Of a stretch of 64,000 nucleotides of DNA, positions 1-7,764 are shown one piece after another. Within the stretch, counting starts at the first letter, position 1; the number at the start of each line of letters is the position of its first letter. The notes beneath the pieces are model-generated. The model searched no databases and had not been told where the DNA came from. It worked only from the letters and a program-made list of their open reading frames with translations. Position numbers and translations under genes: made by a program. Source of the DNA: an uncultured Lachnospiraceae bacterium (lineage in GTDB: Bacteria > Bacillota > Clostridia > Lachnospirales > Lachnospiraceae); contig CAJUNB010000003.1 in assembly GCA_910587635.1 (NCBI GenBank), forward strand, positions 1 to 64,000, in the 5' to 3' direction.

Positions 1-4
1 GAGA

Positions 5-112
5 GTCGGAAAGAAGTCAATTTTTGTCCCTGCGAGACGCTTGATTGACGCGTACTGGACGTACGCGGAAGGAAAGCAACGAAACAGGGGCAAAAATTGG
101 CTCTTCTCCGAC
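5..112. repeat. Long imperfect hairpin next to 24-bp motif copy 1
   Basis: The bases 5-32 and 85-112 are imperfect inverted copies: GTCGGA at 5-10 pairs with TCCGAC at 107-112, and the run around 19-32 (CAATTTTTGTCCCTG) pairs with 85-98 apart from one G:T-type change. A second perfect stem (CGCGTAC/GTACGCG) sits in the loop at about 49-67. The whole structure lies just downstream of azlD on the minus strand. No protein is convincing here. It could act as a terminator, a small RNA or a short mobile element; the sequence alone does not decide. Confidence 0.6.
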
Positions 113-115
113 CGT

Positions 116-139
116 GTGTCCCTTTGTCCACTGAGGGTA
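116..139 (-). repeat. 24-bp interspersed motif, copy 1
   Basis: Read on the minus strand this begins TACCCTCAGTGG and ends GGGACAC, starting three bases after the azlD stop codon. It is identical to the copy at 25645-25668, and the identity extends for 49 bases in total (about 91-139 here). Inside the motif CCCT can pair with AGGG. Four more copies are listed separately. Confidence 0.75.
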
Positions 140-141
140 TC

Positions 142-450
142 TTAATGAAAGAACCATTCCGCCACATACACCATAATACAGGAGCAGATAGCTACACGAA
201 ACAAATTCCCATCTATATAGGCAAGAACAATTCCTGCCAGAAATCCTGCCCAGGCGGAATAAACACTCCCAGTAGAGGAGAGTATCGCTGGAAACGTCAT
301 AACCGAGAGTGTCACATAAGGCACATAGTATAGAAAAGATCGTATAAAAGGATTTTTGATATCCCGGCGAATCAATGTCATCGGAAGTACGCGAATCAGA
401 TAAATTGTCACTGCTGCCACAAAAAGATAAATCCAGATATTATGGTTCAT
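142..450 (-). CDS. azlD: AzlD-family branched-chain amino acid exporter small subunit
   Basis: This 102-residue hydrophobic protein has about four membrane segments and the AzlD-typical N-terminal pattern, with VRVLP/IRVLP-like residues near position 20 (here YLIRVLPMTLIRR) followed by a membrane span containing PYVTLSVMTFP. AzlD pairs with AzlC to export branched-chain amino acids or their analogues. It overlaps the end of azlC by 11 bases, so the two are translationally coupled. The start has GGAGGA seven bases upstream, inside azlC. Length is normal for the family. The substrate is inferred from the family only. Confidence 0.88.
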   Translation of the reverse strand: MNHNIWIYLFVAAVTIYLIRVLPMTLIRRDIKNPFIRSFLYYVPYVTLSVMTFPAILSSTGSVYSAWAGFLAGIVLAYIDGNLFRVAICSCIMVYVAEWFFH

Positions 451-1180
451 CCTGGCTTCCTCCTTCCCCTTCTTCCCCTACCGGAAAGAAAAACGCTGCA
501 GCTCCTGCAAGCAGTACCGTCAACACTATGATTTGCATTCCTGAAGAAACTTCCCTCAGTATGGGAGCTTTCGTAAACAGAAAGCTACAGATCATGGAAA
601 CTGTTACAATCAGCGCCACCACTTTATTTTTCTTAGCTGCAGGAATAATGATTGCCAGAAACATTCCATATAGCGCCACGCTCAGGGCATTTTCTACCCG
701 ACTCGGCAAAATCGCCCCGGCAGCGGCTCCCAACGCAGCCCCCATCGTCCAGCCCGGCGCTGCAACCGCTGCTGCCCCATAATTGTAAAAGGGGTTCAAT
801 CTGCCTTCCACCGACATGGCTATTCCAAATATCTCATCTGTAATCGGATAGGACAATAGAAATCTGTGTCCTAATTTTGTCTCTGGCGCCACTTTCTGAG
901 AAAGCGCACAGGCCATGAGTAAATAGCGGAGATTTACAATCAATGTTGTCACCGCCATCTGTATATAACCGCCACCCCCTGCGATTACGGTAATAGCTCC
1001 ATATTGTCCTGCTGAAGCCAGCATTGTAATGGACATAACTCCCGCCTGCAGAGCATTCATGCCCGCTTTCTTCGAAGCGATTCCCAGGGCAAACGCCACT
1101 GCAAAATATCCCATGGCAATTGGTACTCCATCCCGCATTCCCTTCAGGAACCAGCTCCTGTTCTGTTCTGTTCCGTTCAT
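440..1180 (-). CDS. azlC: AzlC-family branched-chain amino acid exporter large subunit
   Basis: The protein has the AzlC features: a conserved FLKGMRDGVPIAMGYFAVAF opening, glycine-rich membrane helices (SAGQYGAITVIAGGG) and five to eight predicted membrane spans over 246 residues. With AzlD it forms an inner-membrane exporter of branched-chain amino acids. I place the start at the ATG at 1180, which has AAGGGAA eight bases upstream; an in-frame GTG at 1216 would add 12 polar residues and has a poorer ribosome site. A promoter lies at 1238-1266. azlD follows with an 11-base overlap. No AzlB-type regulator is visible. Confidence 0.88.
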   Translation of the reverse strand: MNGTEQNRSWFLKGMRDGVPIAMGYFAVAFALGIASKKAGMNALQAGVMSITMLASAGQYGAITVIAGGGGYIQMAVTTLIVNLRYLLMACALSQKVAPETKLGHRFLLSYPITDEIFGIAMSVEGRLNPFYNYGAAAVAAPGWTMGAALGAAAGAILPSRVENALSVALYGMFLAIIIPAAKKNKVVALIVTVSMICSFLFTKAPILREVSSGMQIIVLTVLLAGAAAFFFPVGEEGEGGSQDEP

Positions 1181-1237
1181 CTTTCTGTTCCCTTTTATAG
1201 CAGCTTTATCCTGCACCTTATCTTTCTTTCCAATAGC

Positions 1238-1266
1238 AATATAGCACAGCTTTTGTCATCCGACAA
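1238..1266 (-). promoter_or_regulatory. Sigma-A promoter for azlCD
   Basis: On the minus strand TTGTCG (1261-1266) and TATATT (1238-1243) are separated by 17 bases, placing transcription start near 1230, about 50 bases before the preferred azlC ATG. Confidence 0.6.
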
Positions 1267-1322
1267 CGTTGATTTTGACTGCCTATATCTTTTTATCTGT
1301 TATTACCTTTGAACTCATAAAA

Positions 1323-1346
1323 GAGTGCCCTTGTCCATTGAGGGTA
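1323..1346 (-). repeat. 24-bp interspersed motif, copy 2
   Basis: Minus-strand sequence begins TACCCTCAATGGACAAGGG and differs from copies 1 and 3 at five positions. It lies in the 230-base gap between the tRNA-Gly terminator and azlC, upstream of the azlC promoter. There is no extended hairpin next to this copy. Confidence 0.6.
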
Positions 1347-1396
1347 TTGTAACCAATTGTAACCACTGTCTAAAAGTGTCTAACAGTTGAAGCAAC

Positions 1397-1441
1397 AAAA
1401 AAAGAACGGAAATACTGATTTTTCAACATTTCCGCTTCTTT
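1397..1441 (-). terminator. Terminator of the tRNA-Gly operon
   Basis: Minus-strand hairpin with arms GCGGAAAT and ATTTCCGT around a 14-base loop, followed by seven T residues. It ends the two-tRNA transcript. Confidence 0.8.
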
Positions 1442-1447
1442 CAAAAG

Positions 1448-1519
1448 AGCACGAGACGGGATTCGAACCCGCGACCCTCGCCTTGGCAAGGCGATACTCC
1501 ACCACTGAGCCACTCGTGC
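1448..1519 (-). tRNA. tRNA-Gly (GCC)
   Basis: The minus strand folds as a standard cloverleaf: acceptor GCACGAG (1519-1513) pairs with CTCGTGC, the D arm contains GGCTCAGTGGT, the anticodon loop is TTGCCAA with anticodon GCC, and the T loop reads GGTTCGAATCC. The discriminator base is T at 1448. CCA is not encoded, so it must be added; a CCA-adding enzyme gene is present at 22277-23584. It is the second tRNA of a two-gene operon. Confidence 0.95.
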
Positions 1520-1593
1520 GTATGAATAATCAAACTTCACCTGAACTAACGTAATACTCTACGATTCCATCACAGATATATTGTATAAAATAC

Positions 1594-1664
1594 AGCGGGT
1601 GATGGGAATCGAACCCACGTATCCAGCTTGGAAGGCTGGTGTTCTACCATTGAACTACACCCGC
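1594..1664 (-). tRNA. tRNA-Gly (TCC)
   Basis: Minus-strand cloverleaf with acceptor GCGGGT, D arm GTTCAATGGTAGAAC, anticodon stem CCAGC/GCTGG around CTTCCAA (anticodon TCC), and T arm GTGGGTTCGATTCCCAT. The discriminator is T and CCA is not encoded. It is transcribed first, followed by tRNA-Gly(GCC) 74 bases on. The two together read all four GGN codons by usual wobble rules. Confidence 0.95.
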
Positions 1665-1702
1665 ATAACGTGCTTTTTTCTTACTGCTTTAGCACGTCAT
1701 CT

Positions 1703-1731
1703 ATCATACCAAACAGTTCCTAAAAAGTCAA
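1703..1731 (-). promoter_or_regulatory. Sigma-A promoter of the tRNA-Gly operon
   Basis: TTGACT (1726-1731) and TATGAT (1703-1708) with a 17-base spacer on the minus strand. The 5' leader before the first tRNA can form a CGTGCT/AGCACG hairpin, a possible processing signal. Confidence 0.75.
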
Positions 1732-1751
1732 CCAGTTTTTTCAAACATTTT

Positions 1752-2669
1752 TTATTTTCTGATCTCCGCCAACACTTCGTTAGAAATTACAAATTCCACG
1801 CACCCCATATACATCGGTGCTACATCTCCTTCATTAAACGCAATTACAATATCATTATTTCCGTTTATATAAAAAGATGTCTCTTCCGTTATTTGCCTGA
1901 AATTCCATTCCGGTATGTCTTTATTATCCACCCAATACATTTTATTCTCATCTGCGTCCATTTGTTCCCGCATCTGTTTCTTTATATTCTCACTGATTGG
2001 TGTTATATAATCTGCTCCGTCCTGAAACAGGTCTTTCAAAGCTATCCTTTCCCCGGTATTTAAATCGATGGTATAGAAATAATCCCATTCCGCCCCACTG
2101 CCGGCTCCCTGATAGCAGATCAGTTTTAATGTAAAATAGTTTTCTGTGGTACTTATAATTTCATTTTTTACTACAATGGACTGATATCCTTCCTTGTATT
2201 TCAGATTCTCTTCAAACTCAGAAATGATTTTACCAGTAATCTCTTCTATCTCTCTGTTAATCTCCTCTGTCGTCTTCTGTAGCTGCTCTTCCCGTTCTAT
2301 TATTCCTTCCGTTCCGTTTTCATTTTTGTTTTCTTCTGTATCTTCCTTTACTACAAGCTCTGGCACTTCTACATCCGCACTGTTGCGTTCATCTTCATAT
2401 TGATAATCCCGGAACGTTACTGCTTCTACCAGTTTCCCTACCACCGGAATGCTGCTCATAGCATAAGCCACATCCATAGATGTGTTTGGCAAGATAACAA
2501 AAACTGCAGCGGCAGCAGCCACGCCCTTTACAACAAGAGAAATCCTTCTTTTTTGCCTTATTTCTCGTTTTCCTTTTTCTATTCTTTCTTTCATTTTCTC
2601 CACCTGTTCCTGTGGCATAGTTATTTTCTCATATTCCTCCCGCAATCTGTCCAGTTTATTTTCTTCCAT
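1752..2669 (-). CDS. rsiV: RsiV-like membrane anti-sigma factor (DUF3298 C-terminal domain)
   Basis: The 305-residue protein has a charged cytoplasmic N terminus, one membrane segment (about residues 43-70) ending in AYA, an acidic linker rich in E/K/N, and a C-terminal domain with the DUF3298 pattern (YTIDLNTGERIALKDLF; then a block with VIAFNEGDVAPMYMG near the end). This layout matches Bacillus RsiV, which sequesters SigV and is degraded after binding lysozyme outside the cell; the AYA after the membrane segment fits the signal-peptidase cleavage known for RsiV. It lies 18 bases after the sigma gene with a strong AGGAGG site. Lysozyme sensing is inferred from the family. Confidence 0.8.
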   Translation of the reverse strand: MEENKLDRLREEYEKITMPQEQVEKMKERIEKGKREIRQKRRISLVVKGVAAAAAVFVILPNTSMDVAYAMSSIPVVGKLVEAVTFRDYQYEDERNSADVEVPELVVKEDTEENKNENGTEGIIEREEQLQKTTEEINREIEEITGKIISEFEENLKYKEGYQSIVVKNEIISTTENYFTLKLICYQGAGSGAEWDYFYTIDLNTGERIALKDLFQDGADYITPISENIKKQMREQMDADENKMYWVDNKDIPEWNFRQITEETSFYINGNNDIVIAFNEGDVAPMYMGCVEFVISNEVLAEIRK

Positions 2670-2687
2670 ATACTCCTCCTTTCCCGC

Positions 2688-3182
2688 CTATTCCTCCTGC
2701 ATTTTTAATCGAAGTTTTTCTATGCTGCGATACAGGCGGCTTTTCACAGTGCTTACATTTTCTTTTAAAATCTCGGCAATTTCTTCCAATTTCAAATCCT
2801 CGAAATAACGAAGTTCTACGACTGCCTTATCCCTTTCAGGTAAAGAATCCAGCGCCTTTCTCAAATCAAAGTTTTCATAATTGTCTTCATAACCTTCCTC
2901 CGGTACTTCCTCTATGGAAATATGTTTCTCATCCTTGTAAAACCGGAAGATTTCATTCAGCATAATTCTATAGATCCATGTTCCCGCATATTCCTTGTTT
3001 TTTAACGTTTTACTTCCCCGGATTGCTTTATATGCTCCATTCTGTACAATATCGCATGCATCCGCCTCATTATGGACGAAACTCATTGCCAGCCGGAAAT
3101 ACCGGTTATACTCTGACAGCAGTATCTGCTCCACATATTTCTCCCGGGGAACTCCTTCCCAGCCAATTTTCAAATCTTTCAC
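2688..3182 (-). CDS. sigV: ECF RNA polymerase sigma factor, SigV-like
   Basis: The 164-residue protein has ECF sigma regions: region 2 with DACDIVQNGAYKAI and GTWIYRIMLNE, and region 4 with DSLPERDKAVVELRYFEDLKLEEIA followed by STVKSRLYRS. Translation starts at a GTG preceded by GAAGGCGAG. It is the first gene of a two-gene operon with the anti-sigma factor. The promoter at 3198-3227 resembles ECF/SigV promoters, so it is probably autoregulated. In Bacillus and Enterococcus this pair controls lysozyme resistance genes such as oatA or pgdA; none is adjacent here. ECF identity is certain, SigV subtype rests on the RsiV partner. Confidence 0.82.
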   Translation of the reverse strand: MKDLKIGWEGVPREKYVEQILLSEYNRYFRLAMSFVHNEADACDIVQNGAYKAIRGSKTLKNKEYAGTWIYRIMLNEIFRFYKDEKHISIEEVPEEGYEDNYENFDLRKALDSLPERDKAVVELRYFEDLKLEEIAEILKENVSTVKSRLYRSIEKLRLKMQEE

Positions 3183-3197
3183 CTCGCCTTCTGATAG

Positions 3198-3227
3198 TTA
3201 GACACGGTAATAGTCAAAAAAGTTTCA
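3198..3227 (-). promoter_or_regulatory. Probable autoregulated ECF (SigV-type) promoter
   Basis: Minus-strand TGAAAC (3222-3227) followed by TTTTTT, then after 17 bases TGTCTAA (3198-3204). This resembles the TGAAAC...CGTCTAA pattern of Bacillus ECF sigma promoters. It lies 16 bases upstream of the sigma gene start codon. Confidence 0.65.
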
Positions 3228-3307
3228 CATTTTATTTATATTTTTTTATAACTATATTTCCTTATAATGAAATCATATACTTGATAGAAATCGACAACAG
3301 ATGGCAA

Positions 3308-3517
3308 CTGTATGAACAGGGTATTTCCGTACCCGGTGATATTTCTGTTGCCGGATTTAATGACACATCGATGTGCACTCTGTTCTCCCCTTCTCTCATT
3401 TCCGTCCGTCAGGACGTGGCACTTCGTGCCAAAATTGCCCTGGATGCCCTGCACAGACTCAACGAGAATAAAGAAATGGAAACCACCACAATGTTGCCCT
3501 TCACTTTAGTAAAATAG
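3308..3517 (+). pseudogene. C-terminal remnant of a LacI-family repressor
   Basis: About 69 codons ending in TAG encode GISVPGDISVAGFND followed by SPSLISVRQD and ALDAL, the signature of the last quarter of LacI/GalR regulators. The DNA-binding domain and most of the sugar-binding core are missing: immediately upstream is the divergent sigma-factor promoter. It precedes the alpha-glucosidase gene, the place where a MalR-type regulator is commonly found, so it is probably a decayed local repressor. No frame upstream continues the protein, so this is a deletion rather than a frameshift. Confidence 0.8.
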
Positions 3518-3639
3518 GAAAGTACACGTCTCTGTAAAGACCTGAAGACTCTCCTTTTCTGCTTCCACAAGATAATAAAAATTAATTTTCAGTAAAAATA
3601 CATCAAAACATCTAAATTTTATTCCTCATTTTTGTAATG

Positions 3640-3655
3640 GGTTACGCGTTTAACC
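3640..3655. promoter_or_regulatory. LacI-type operator-like palindrome before the alpha-glucosidase gene
   Basis: GGTTACGCGTTTAACC is a near-perfect inverted repeat centred on a CG step, like operators of LacI/MalR family proteins. It abuts the -35 box of the promoter at 3657-3685. Because the adjacent LacI gene is only a remnant, binding would need a regulator encoded elsewhere. Confidence 0.55.
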
Positions 3656-3656
3656 T

Positions 3657-3685
3657 TTGAATTTTTTCTTTTTCCCGGTTACAAT
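3657..3685 (+). promoter_or_regulatory. Sigma-A promoter of the alpha-glucosidase gene
   Basis: TTGAAT (3657-3662) and TACAAT (3680-3685) with a 17-base spacer, 31 bases before the start codon. Confidence 0.7.
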
Positions 3686-3715
3686 AAAGCTACCAAAAAC
3701 CGGGAGGAATGAACT

Positions 3716-5395
3716 ATGCAGAAAAAATGGTGGCACGGAAAAGTTGCCTATCAAGTCTATCCCAAAAGTTTTCTTGATACTACCGGAAACGGCATTGGAG
3801 ATCTGCGGGGTATTATCAGCAAATTGGACTATTTGAAAGAACTGGGTGTTGACATCATCTGGCTCTCTCCCTGCTACCAGTCCCCTCTGGCAGACCAGGG
3901 TTATGATATTTCTGACTATTATCAGATCGATCCCCGTTTCGGCACGATGAACGATATGGACGAACTGATTGCCCAGGCCAGGAAAAGAAATCTGTCTATT
4001 CTGATGGATCTTGTCGTCAATCACTGCTCTGACGAACACGAATGGTTTCAAAAAGCGTTGCAAGATCCATATGGCCCCTACAGCAAATATTTCTATTTCG
4101 AAAAAGGAATCAATGGTCAGCCACCTAACAACTGGCGTAGTTACTTTGGAGGCAGTGTATGGGAACCTGTATCCGGTACTGATCTTTACTATCTCCATTT
4201 GTTCCACAAAAAGCAGCCGGACCTGAACTGGGAAAACTCTTCTCTAAGGGAAGAGATATATAAAATGATGCGTTGGTGGATGGATAAGGGACTGGCCGGT
4301 TTCCGTATTGACGCTATTATCAATATCAAAAAAGCACTGCCTTTTTCTGATTACAGTTATCCTCCCGATCGGGATGACGGACTCGCCTCCATAGACAATA
4401 TGTTACGGGATGCGGTAGGTGTGGGCGAATTCCTCGGTGAAATGCGGGATAAGGTCTTCCAGAAATATGACGCATTTACTGTAGGAGAAGTTTTCAATGC
4501 CAAAGAGGAAGAACTGCCAGATTTTATTGGAGATAACGGTTATTTTTCCACTATGTTTGATTTCCGGGCCGCAGTCTGGGGGGGCAGTGAAAAAGGCTGG
4601 TACGCCTCCCGTCATATCACTCCTGAGATTTATAAATCCTGCTGTTTCCTCTCTCAGAAGCAGATGGAAAATGTGGGGTATCTCTCCAACATCATCGAAA
4701 ATCACGACGAGCCAAGAGGAGTCAGCAGATATATTCCCGCTGAAGATCTGTGCGAAACTTCCAAAAAACTGTTGGCCGCCGTTTCCTTTATGCTTCGGGG
4801 ATTGCCATGGATTTATCAGGGCCAGGAAATCGGAATGGAAAATCTTTCCTTTATTTCCATAGATGAATTTGACGATGTGAGTACACTGGACGAATACCGT
4901 GTGGCCAAAAACCATGGGTTCAATGATGCGGATGCCCTGAGAGCAGTGGCATTTTACAGCCGGGACAATGCACGGACTCCTTTCCAATGGGATGATTCTC
5001 CCAATGCCGGATTTACTACAGGTACTCCCTGGCTCCGGGTCAATCCCAATTATACAGAAATCAATGTAAAAGCGCAGCAAAACGATAAAACTTCTCTGTT
5101 TTCCTTTTACAAAGAGCTGATTACTCTTCGCAAAAATCCAGACTATGCAGAAACGATTCTGTATGGCAGACTGGAACCTTTTATGGAAAAAGAAGAAAAT
5201 CTGATGGCTTTTTATCGGTATGGCCAAAACCAGACTCTGCTTGTCCTGGCTAATTTTCAGAAAGCGCCCCGTACATTGACACTGCCGAAGGCGTACAAAT
5301 CTGTGCTCCTCAATAACTATAAACATGTTACCATTGACTCTGACGCATGTGTCACTCTGGATTATTATCAGGTTGTTATTCTGGAATTGGCGTGA
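3716..5395 (+). CDS. malL: GH13 alpha-glucosidase (oligo-1,6-glucosidase type)
   Basis: The 559-residue cytoplasmic enzyme shows all GH13 regions: DLVVNHCSDEH (region I, near 98-108), GFRIDA with nucleophile Asp199, TVGEVF with acid/base Glu258, and ENHDEPR with Asp331. The start WWHGKVAYQVYPKSF and the DPYGPYSKYF segment are typical of the GH13_31 group that hydrolyses isomaltose, panose and short maltodextrins. The residues after the nucleophile are Ala-Ile rather than the usual Val-Ile of oligo-1,6-glucosidases, so linkage preference is open. No signal peptide. It has its own promoter and operator and is followed at 78 bases by the methyltransferase gene. Confidence 0.88.
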   Translation: MQKKWWHGKVAYQVYPKSFLDTTGNGIGDLRGIISKLDYLKELGVDIIWLSPCYQSPLADQGYDISDYYQIDPRFGTMNDMDELIAQARKRNLSILMDLVVNHCSDEHEWFQKALQDPYGPYSKYFYFEKGINGQPPNNWRSYFGGSVWEPVSGTDLYYLHLFHKKQPDLNWENSSLREEIYKMMRWWMDKGLAGFRIDAIINIKKALPFSDYSYPPDRDDGLASIDNMLRDAVGVGEFLGEMRDKVFQKYDAFTVGEVFNAKEEELPDFIGDNGYFSTMFDFRAAVWGGSEKGWYASRHITPEIYKSCCFLSQKQMENVGYLSNIIENHDEPRGVSRYIPAEDLCETSKKLLAAVSFMLRGLPWIYQGQEIGMENLSFISIDEFDDVSTLDEYRVAKNHGFNDADALRAVAFYSRDNARTPFQWDDSPNAGFTTGTPWLRVNPNYTEINVKAQQNDKTSLFSFYKELITLRKNPDYAETILYGRLEPFMEKEENLMAFYRYGQNQTLLVLANFQKAPRTLTLPKAYKSVLLNNYKHVTIDSDACVTLDYYQVVILELA

Positions 5396-5473
5396 TACAC
5401 TGATTACGCTGGATATCATTTTGTTTTCATACTTTCCGATATCCGTACAAATTTCAGAAAAGAGGGAATATCC

Positions 5474-6676
5474 ATGACAGGAAATGCAGTTGTTACACTG
5501 AAAAAAGGAGAAGGACGTACACTGAAAGCCGGCGGTATGTGGATCTATGACAATGAAATCGACAATGTAACCGGAAATTTTGCAGAAGGAGATATTATTT
5601 CTGTCCGTGACTTTGACGGTTATTTCCTCGGTTATGGTTTTATCAATACCCATTCCAAGATTACGGTCCGTATCCTCTCTCGCCGGGAAAACTATCCTAT
5701 TACGGAAGAGTTTATTGTTCAACGGGTGCAAAATGCCTGGAACTATCGAAAAGAGACGGTAGATATCTCCTGTTGCCGCATTATATTCGGAGAAGCTGAT
5801 TTCCTTCCCGGCATTGTTATCGACAAATTCTCGGATATCCTCGTAGTGGAATCTCTCGCGCTTGGCATTGACCGGTTAAAGCCCCTTATTCTCCGGTCAC
5901 TGACGGAAATTTTAAAAAATGACGGTATTGTCATACGCGGTATCTATGAAAGAAGTGATGCCAAAGTCCGGCTCCAGGAGGGCATGGAACGTTATAAAGG
6001 GTTTCTTACAGAACCTTTTGACACCAGCGTGGAAATTATAGAAAACGGTGTAAAATATATTGTAGATGTCAAAGACGGGCAAAAGACCGGTTTCTTTCTC
6101 GACCAGAAAAATAACCGGGCCGCCATTCACAGTATCTGCAAAGGCAAAAAGGTGCTGGACTGTTTTACCCATACCGGTTCCTTTGCCTTAAATGCAGGTA
6201 TTGCGGGCGCTTCCTCCGTCCTCGGTGTAGATGCTTCCGAAACTGCCATTCAATGCGCCCGGAAAAACGCCGCATTGAATCATCTGGAAGATGTCGTTCA
6301 GTTCAGGACAGCAGATGTATTTGACCTGCTTCCTGACCTGGAGAAGGCTGGAGAAACTTATGATGTAGTCATTCTGGATCCTCCGGCTTTTACCAAATCC
6401 AGAAATTCCATCAAAAATGCAGTCAAAGGCTATCGGGAAATCAACCTTCGGGGATGTCGGCTTGTCAGAGACGGCGGCTATCTCGTCACCTGTTCCTGCT
6501 CACACTTCATGACCCCTGATCTGTTCGCAAAGACAATCAAAGAAGCTGCCCGCGGGGCCCACAGGCGGCTTCGTCAGGCAGCCTTCCATACGCAGGCTCC
6601 CGACCATCCGATACTGTGGTCTTTGGACAGCTCTTATTATTTGAAATTTTATATTTTTCAGGTGGTGGAAGAATGA
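5474..6676 (+). CDS. rlmI: Class I SAM-dependent rRNA methyltransferase (RlmI/COG1092 type)
   Basis: The 400-residue protein starts with a PUA-like domain (VTLKKGEGRTLKAGG, IWIYDNEID-like region) and continues with a Rossmann methyltransferase: VLDCFTHTGSFAL as motif I, VLGVDASETAI as motif II, DPPAFTKSRN as motif IV and a VTCSCSHFM catalytic-cysteine segment. Members methylate C5 of a cytosine in 23S rRNA (C1962 in E. coli). The PUA domain, DPPAF and the cysteine support this family. Ribosome site GAGGGAA precedes the ATG. It ends convergently with the sugar kinase, 22 bases apart. Confidence 0.87.
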   Translation: MTGNAVVTLKKGEGRTLKAGGMWIYDNEIDNVTGNFAEGDIISVRDFDGYFLGYGFINTHSKITVRILSRRENYPITEEFIVQRVQNAWNYRKETVDISCCRIIFGEADFLPGIVIDKFSDILVVESLALGIDRLKPLILRSLTEILKNDGIVIRGIYERSDAKVRLQEGMERYKGFLTEPFDTSVEIIENGVKYIVDVKDGQKTGFFLDQKNNRAAIHSICKGKKVLDCFTHTGSFALNAGIAGASSVLGVDASETAIQCARKNAALNHLEDVVQFRTADVFDLLPDLEKAGETYDVVILDPPAFTKSRNSIKNAVKGYREINLRGCRLVRDGGYLVTCSCSHFMTPDLFAKTIKEAARGAHRRLRQAAFHTQAPDHPILWSLDSSYYLKFYIFQVVEE

Positions 6677-6684
6677 TCTTCTTC

Positions 6685-6712
6685 CACTGAAAGCCTTTTT
6701 AGCCTTTCAGTG
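6685..6712. terminator. Hairpin between convergent rlmI and sugar kinase genes
   Basis: CACTGAAAG (6685-6693) pairs perfectly with CTTTCAGTG (6704-6712) around a ten-base loop. It overlaps the end of the kinase gene. There is no long T run on either side, so termination is possible but not strong. Confidence 0.45.
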
Positions 6713-7586
6713 CTTCCTTCACCTCATCCATCGTAGGAATGGAGTCGGTAGCCCCCATACGGGATACGGTAATCGACGATGCTCTGGCACACATTCTCAG
6801 CGCCTCCTCAATCGGCATCTCTGCCAGAATGGAAGCAATGAAATATCCGGTAAAAGTATCTCCTGCCGCTGTGGTATCTACAGCTTTCACTTTAAAAATA
6901 CCCTGCTTACAAGTCTGATTTTTATCTCTATAGATGACACCGTCAGAACCGAGAGTCAGTACGACTCTGGAATCCGGGAATTTCCCCATCATCACATCCA
7001 GTATTTTCTCCGGGTCTGTTTCCCCGGAAATCTGACCTCCTTCGATCTCATTTAAAAGAAAAATAGAAACCTTTTTCAGATCACAGGCATCCAACGCACT
7101 GTCAAAAGGAGACGGATTCAAGGCAATCTGCATTCCCTTTTCATAAGCTCTGTCTATGATATAATCCAGCTCATTGATCTCATTCTGAAGTAAAAGTACA
7201 TCTCCTTTTTCAAAATGAGATAACACCTCATCTACAAATTCTTTTGTTATCTTTCGATTGCTGCCCCCATACAGCAATATACAGTTCTGTGCATTTTTAT
7301 CCAGCTGAATGATAGCATGTCCGCTCTTGCCCGGAATCTGTCGGACAAATTCAGCATTTACGCCGCTCTTTGCACAGGCCTCCAGAATCTGTCCTCCCTC
7401 TTCTCCTACCATACCTGCGTGAAACACTGGTACTCCCGCTCTGGCAAGAGAAATTGACTGATTCAGACCTTTTCCCCCAAGAAAAGTTTCCATATTTGAA
7501 GAGCTGAGTGTCTCCCCCGGTGTCACTGCATGATCCACATTGTACACATAGTCATAGTTTAATGACCCAAAATTCAATACCTTCAT
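6699..7586 (-). CDS. rbsK: PfkB-family carbohydrate kinase, ribokinase-like
   Basis: The 295-residue protein has the two PfkB signatures: GGKGLNQSISLARAG near residues 38-52 and the C-terminal ATP/catalytic motif VDTTAAGDTFTGYF with catalytic Asp in AAGD. N-terminal FGSLNYDYVYNVD fits ribokinase-like members. It phosphorylates a sugar hydroxyl with ATP; ribose is the default guess but the neighbouring glucan hydrolases do not support a specific substrate. It sits downstream of two GH13 genes with a 178-base gap and its own promoter at 7658-7686. The ATG has GGAG eight bases upstream. Confidence 0.82.
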   Translation of the reverse strand: MKVLNFGSLNYDYVYNVDHAVTPGETLSSSNMETFLGGKGLNQSISLARAGVPVFHAGMVGEEGGQILEACAKSGVNAEFVRQIPGKSGHAIIQLDKNAQNCILLYGGSNRKITKEFVDEVLSHFEKGDVLLLQNEINELDYIIDRAYEKGMQIALNPSPFDSALDACDLKKVSIFLLNEIEGGQISGETDPEKILDVMMGKFPDSRVVLTLGSDGVIYRDKNQTCKQGIFKVKAVDTTAAGDTFTGYFIASILAEMPIEEALRMCARASSITVSRMGATDSIPTMDEVKEALKG

Positions 7587-7657
7587 TTTTATTCTCCATT
7601 TCGTTTATTTTTCTTTCTCTTGTGTCTTATAAGAGGACAGCTATCGCTGTTTCTGCT

Positions 7658-7686
7658 ATCATATCATATGTCATATCAGTTGCCAA
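7658..7686 (-). promoter_or_regulatory. Sigma-A promoter for the ribokinase-like gene
   Basis: Minus-strand TTGGCA (7681-7686) and TATGAT (7658-7663), spacer 17 bases. A short ACAGC/GCTGT hairpin follows in the leader. Confidence 0.6.
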
Positions 7687-7764
7687 GACACGAAGCCGAC
7701 AAAAGACAGCTGAAACAGGATTGTCATATTTCTCTTTTGTTCTTTTTTAAGACCGCCTTGCCGC

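Noticed and set aside
4403..5731. A 442-residue minus-strand ORF antisense to the alpha-glucosidase and methyltransferase genes
   Set aside because: Composition is random-like, it crosses the ends of two real plus-strand genes with full catalytic motifs, and no promoter or ribosome site was seen.
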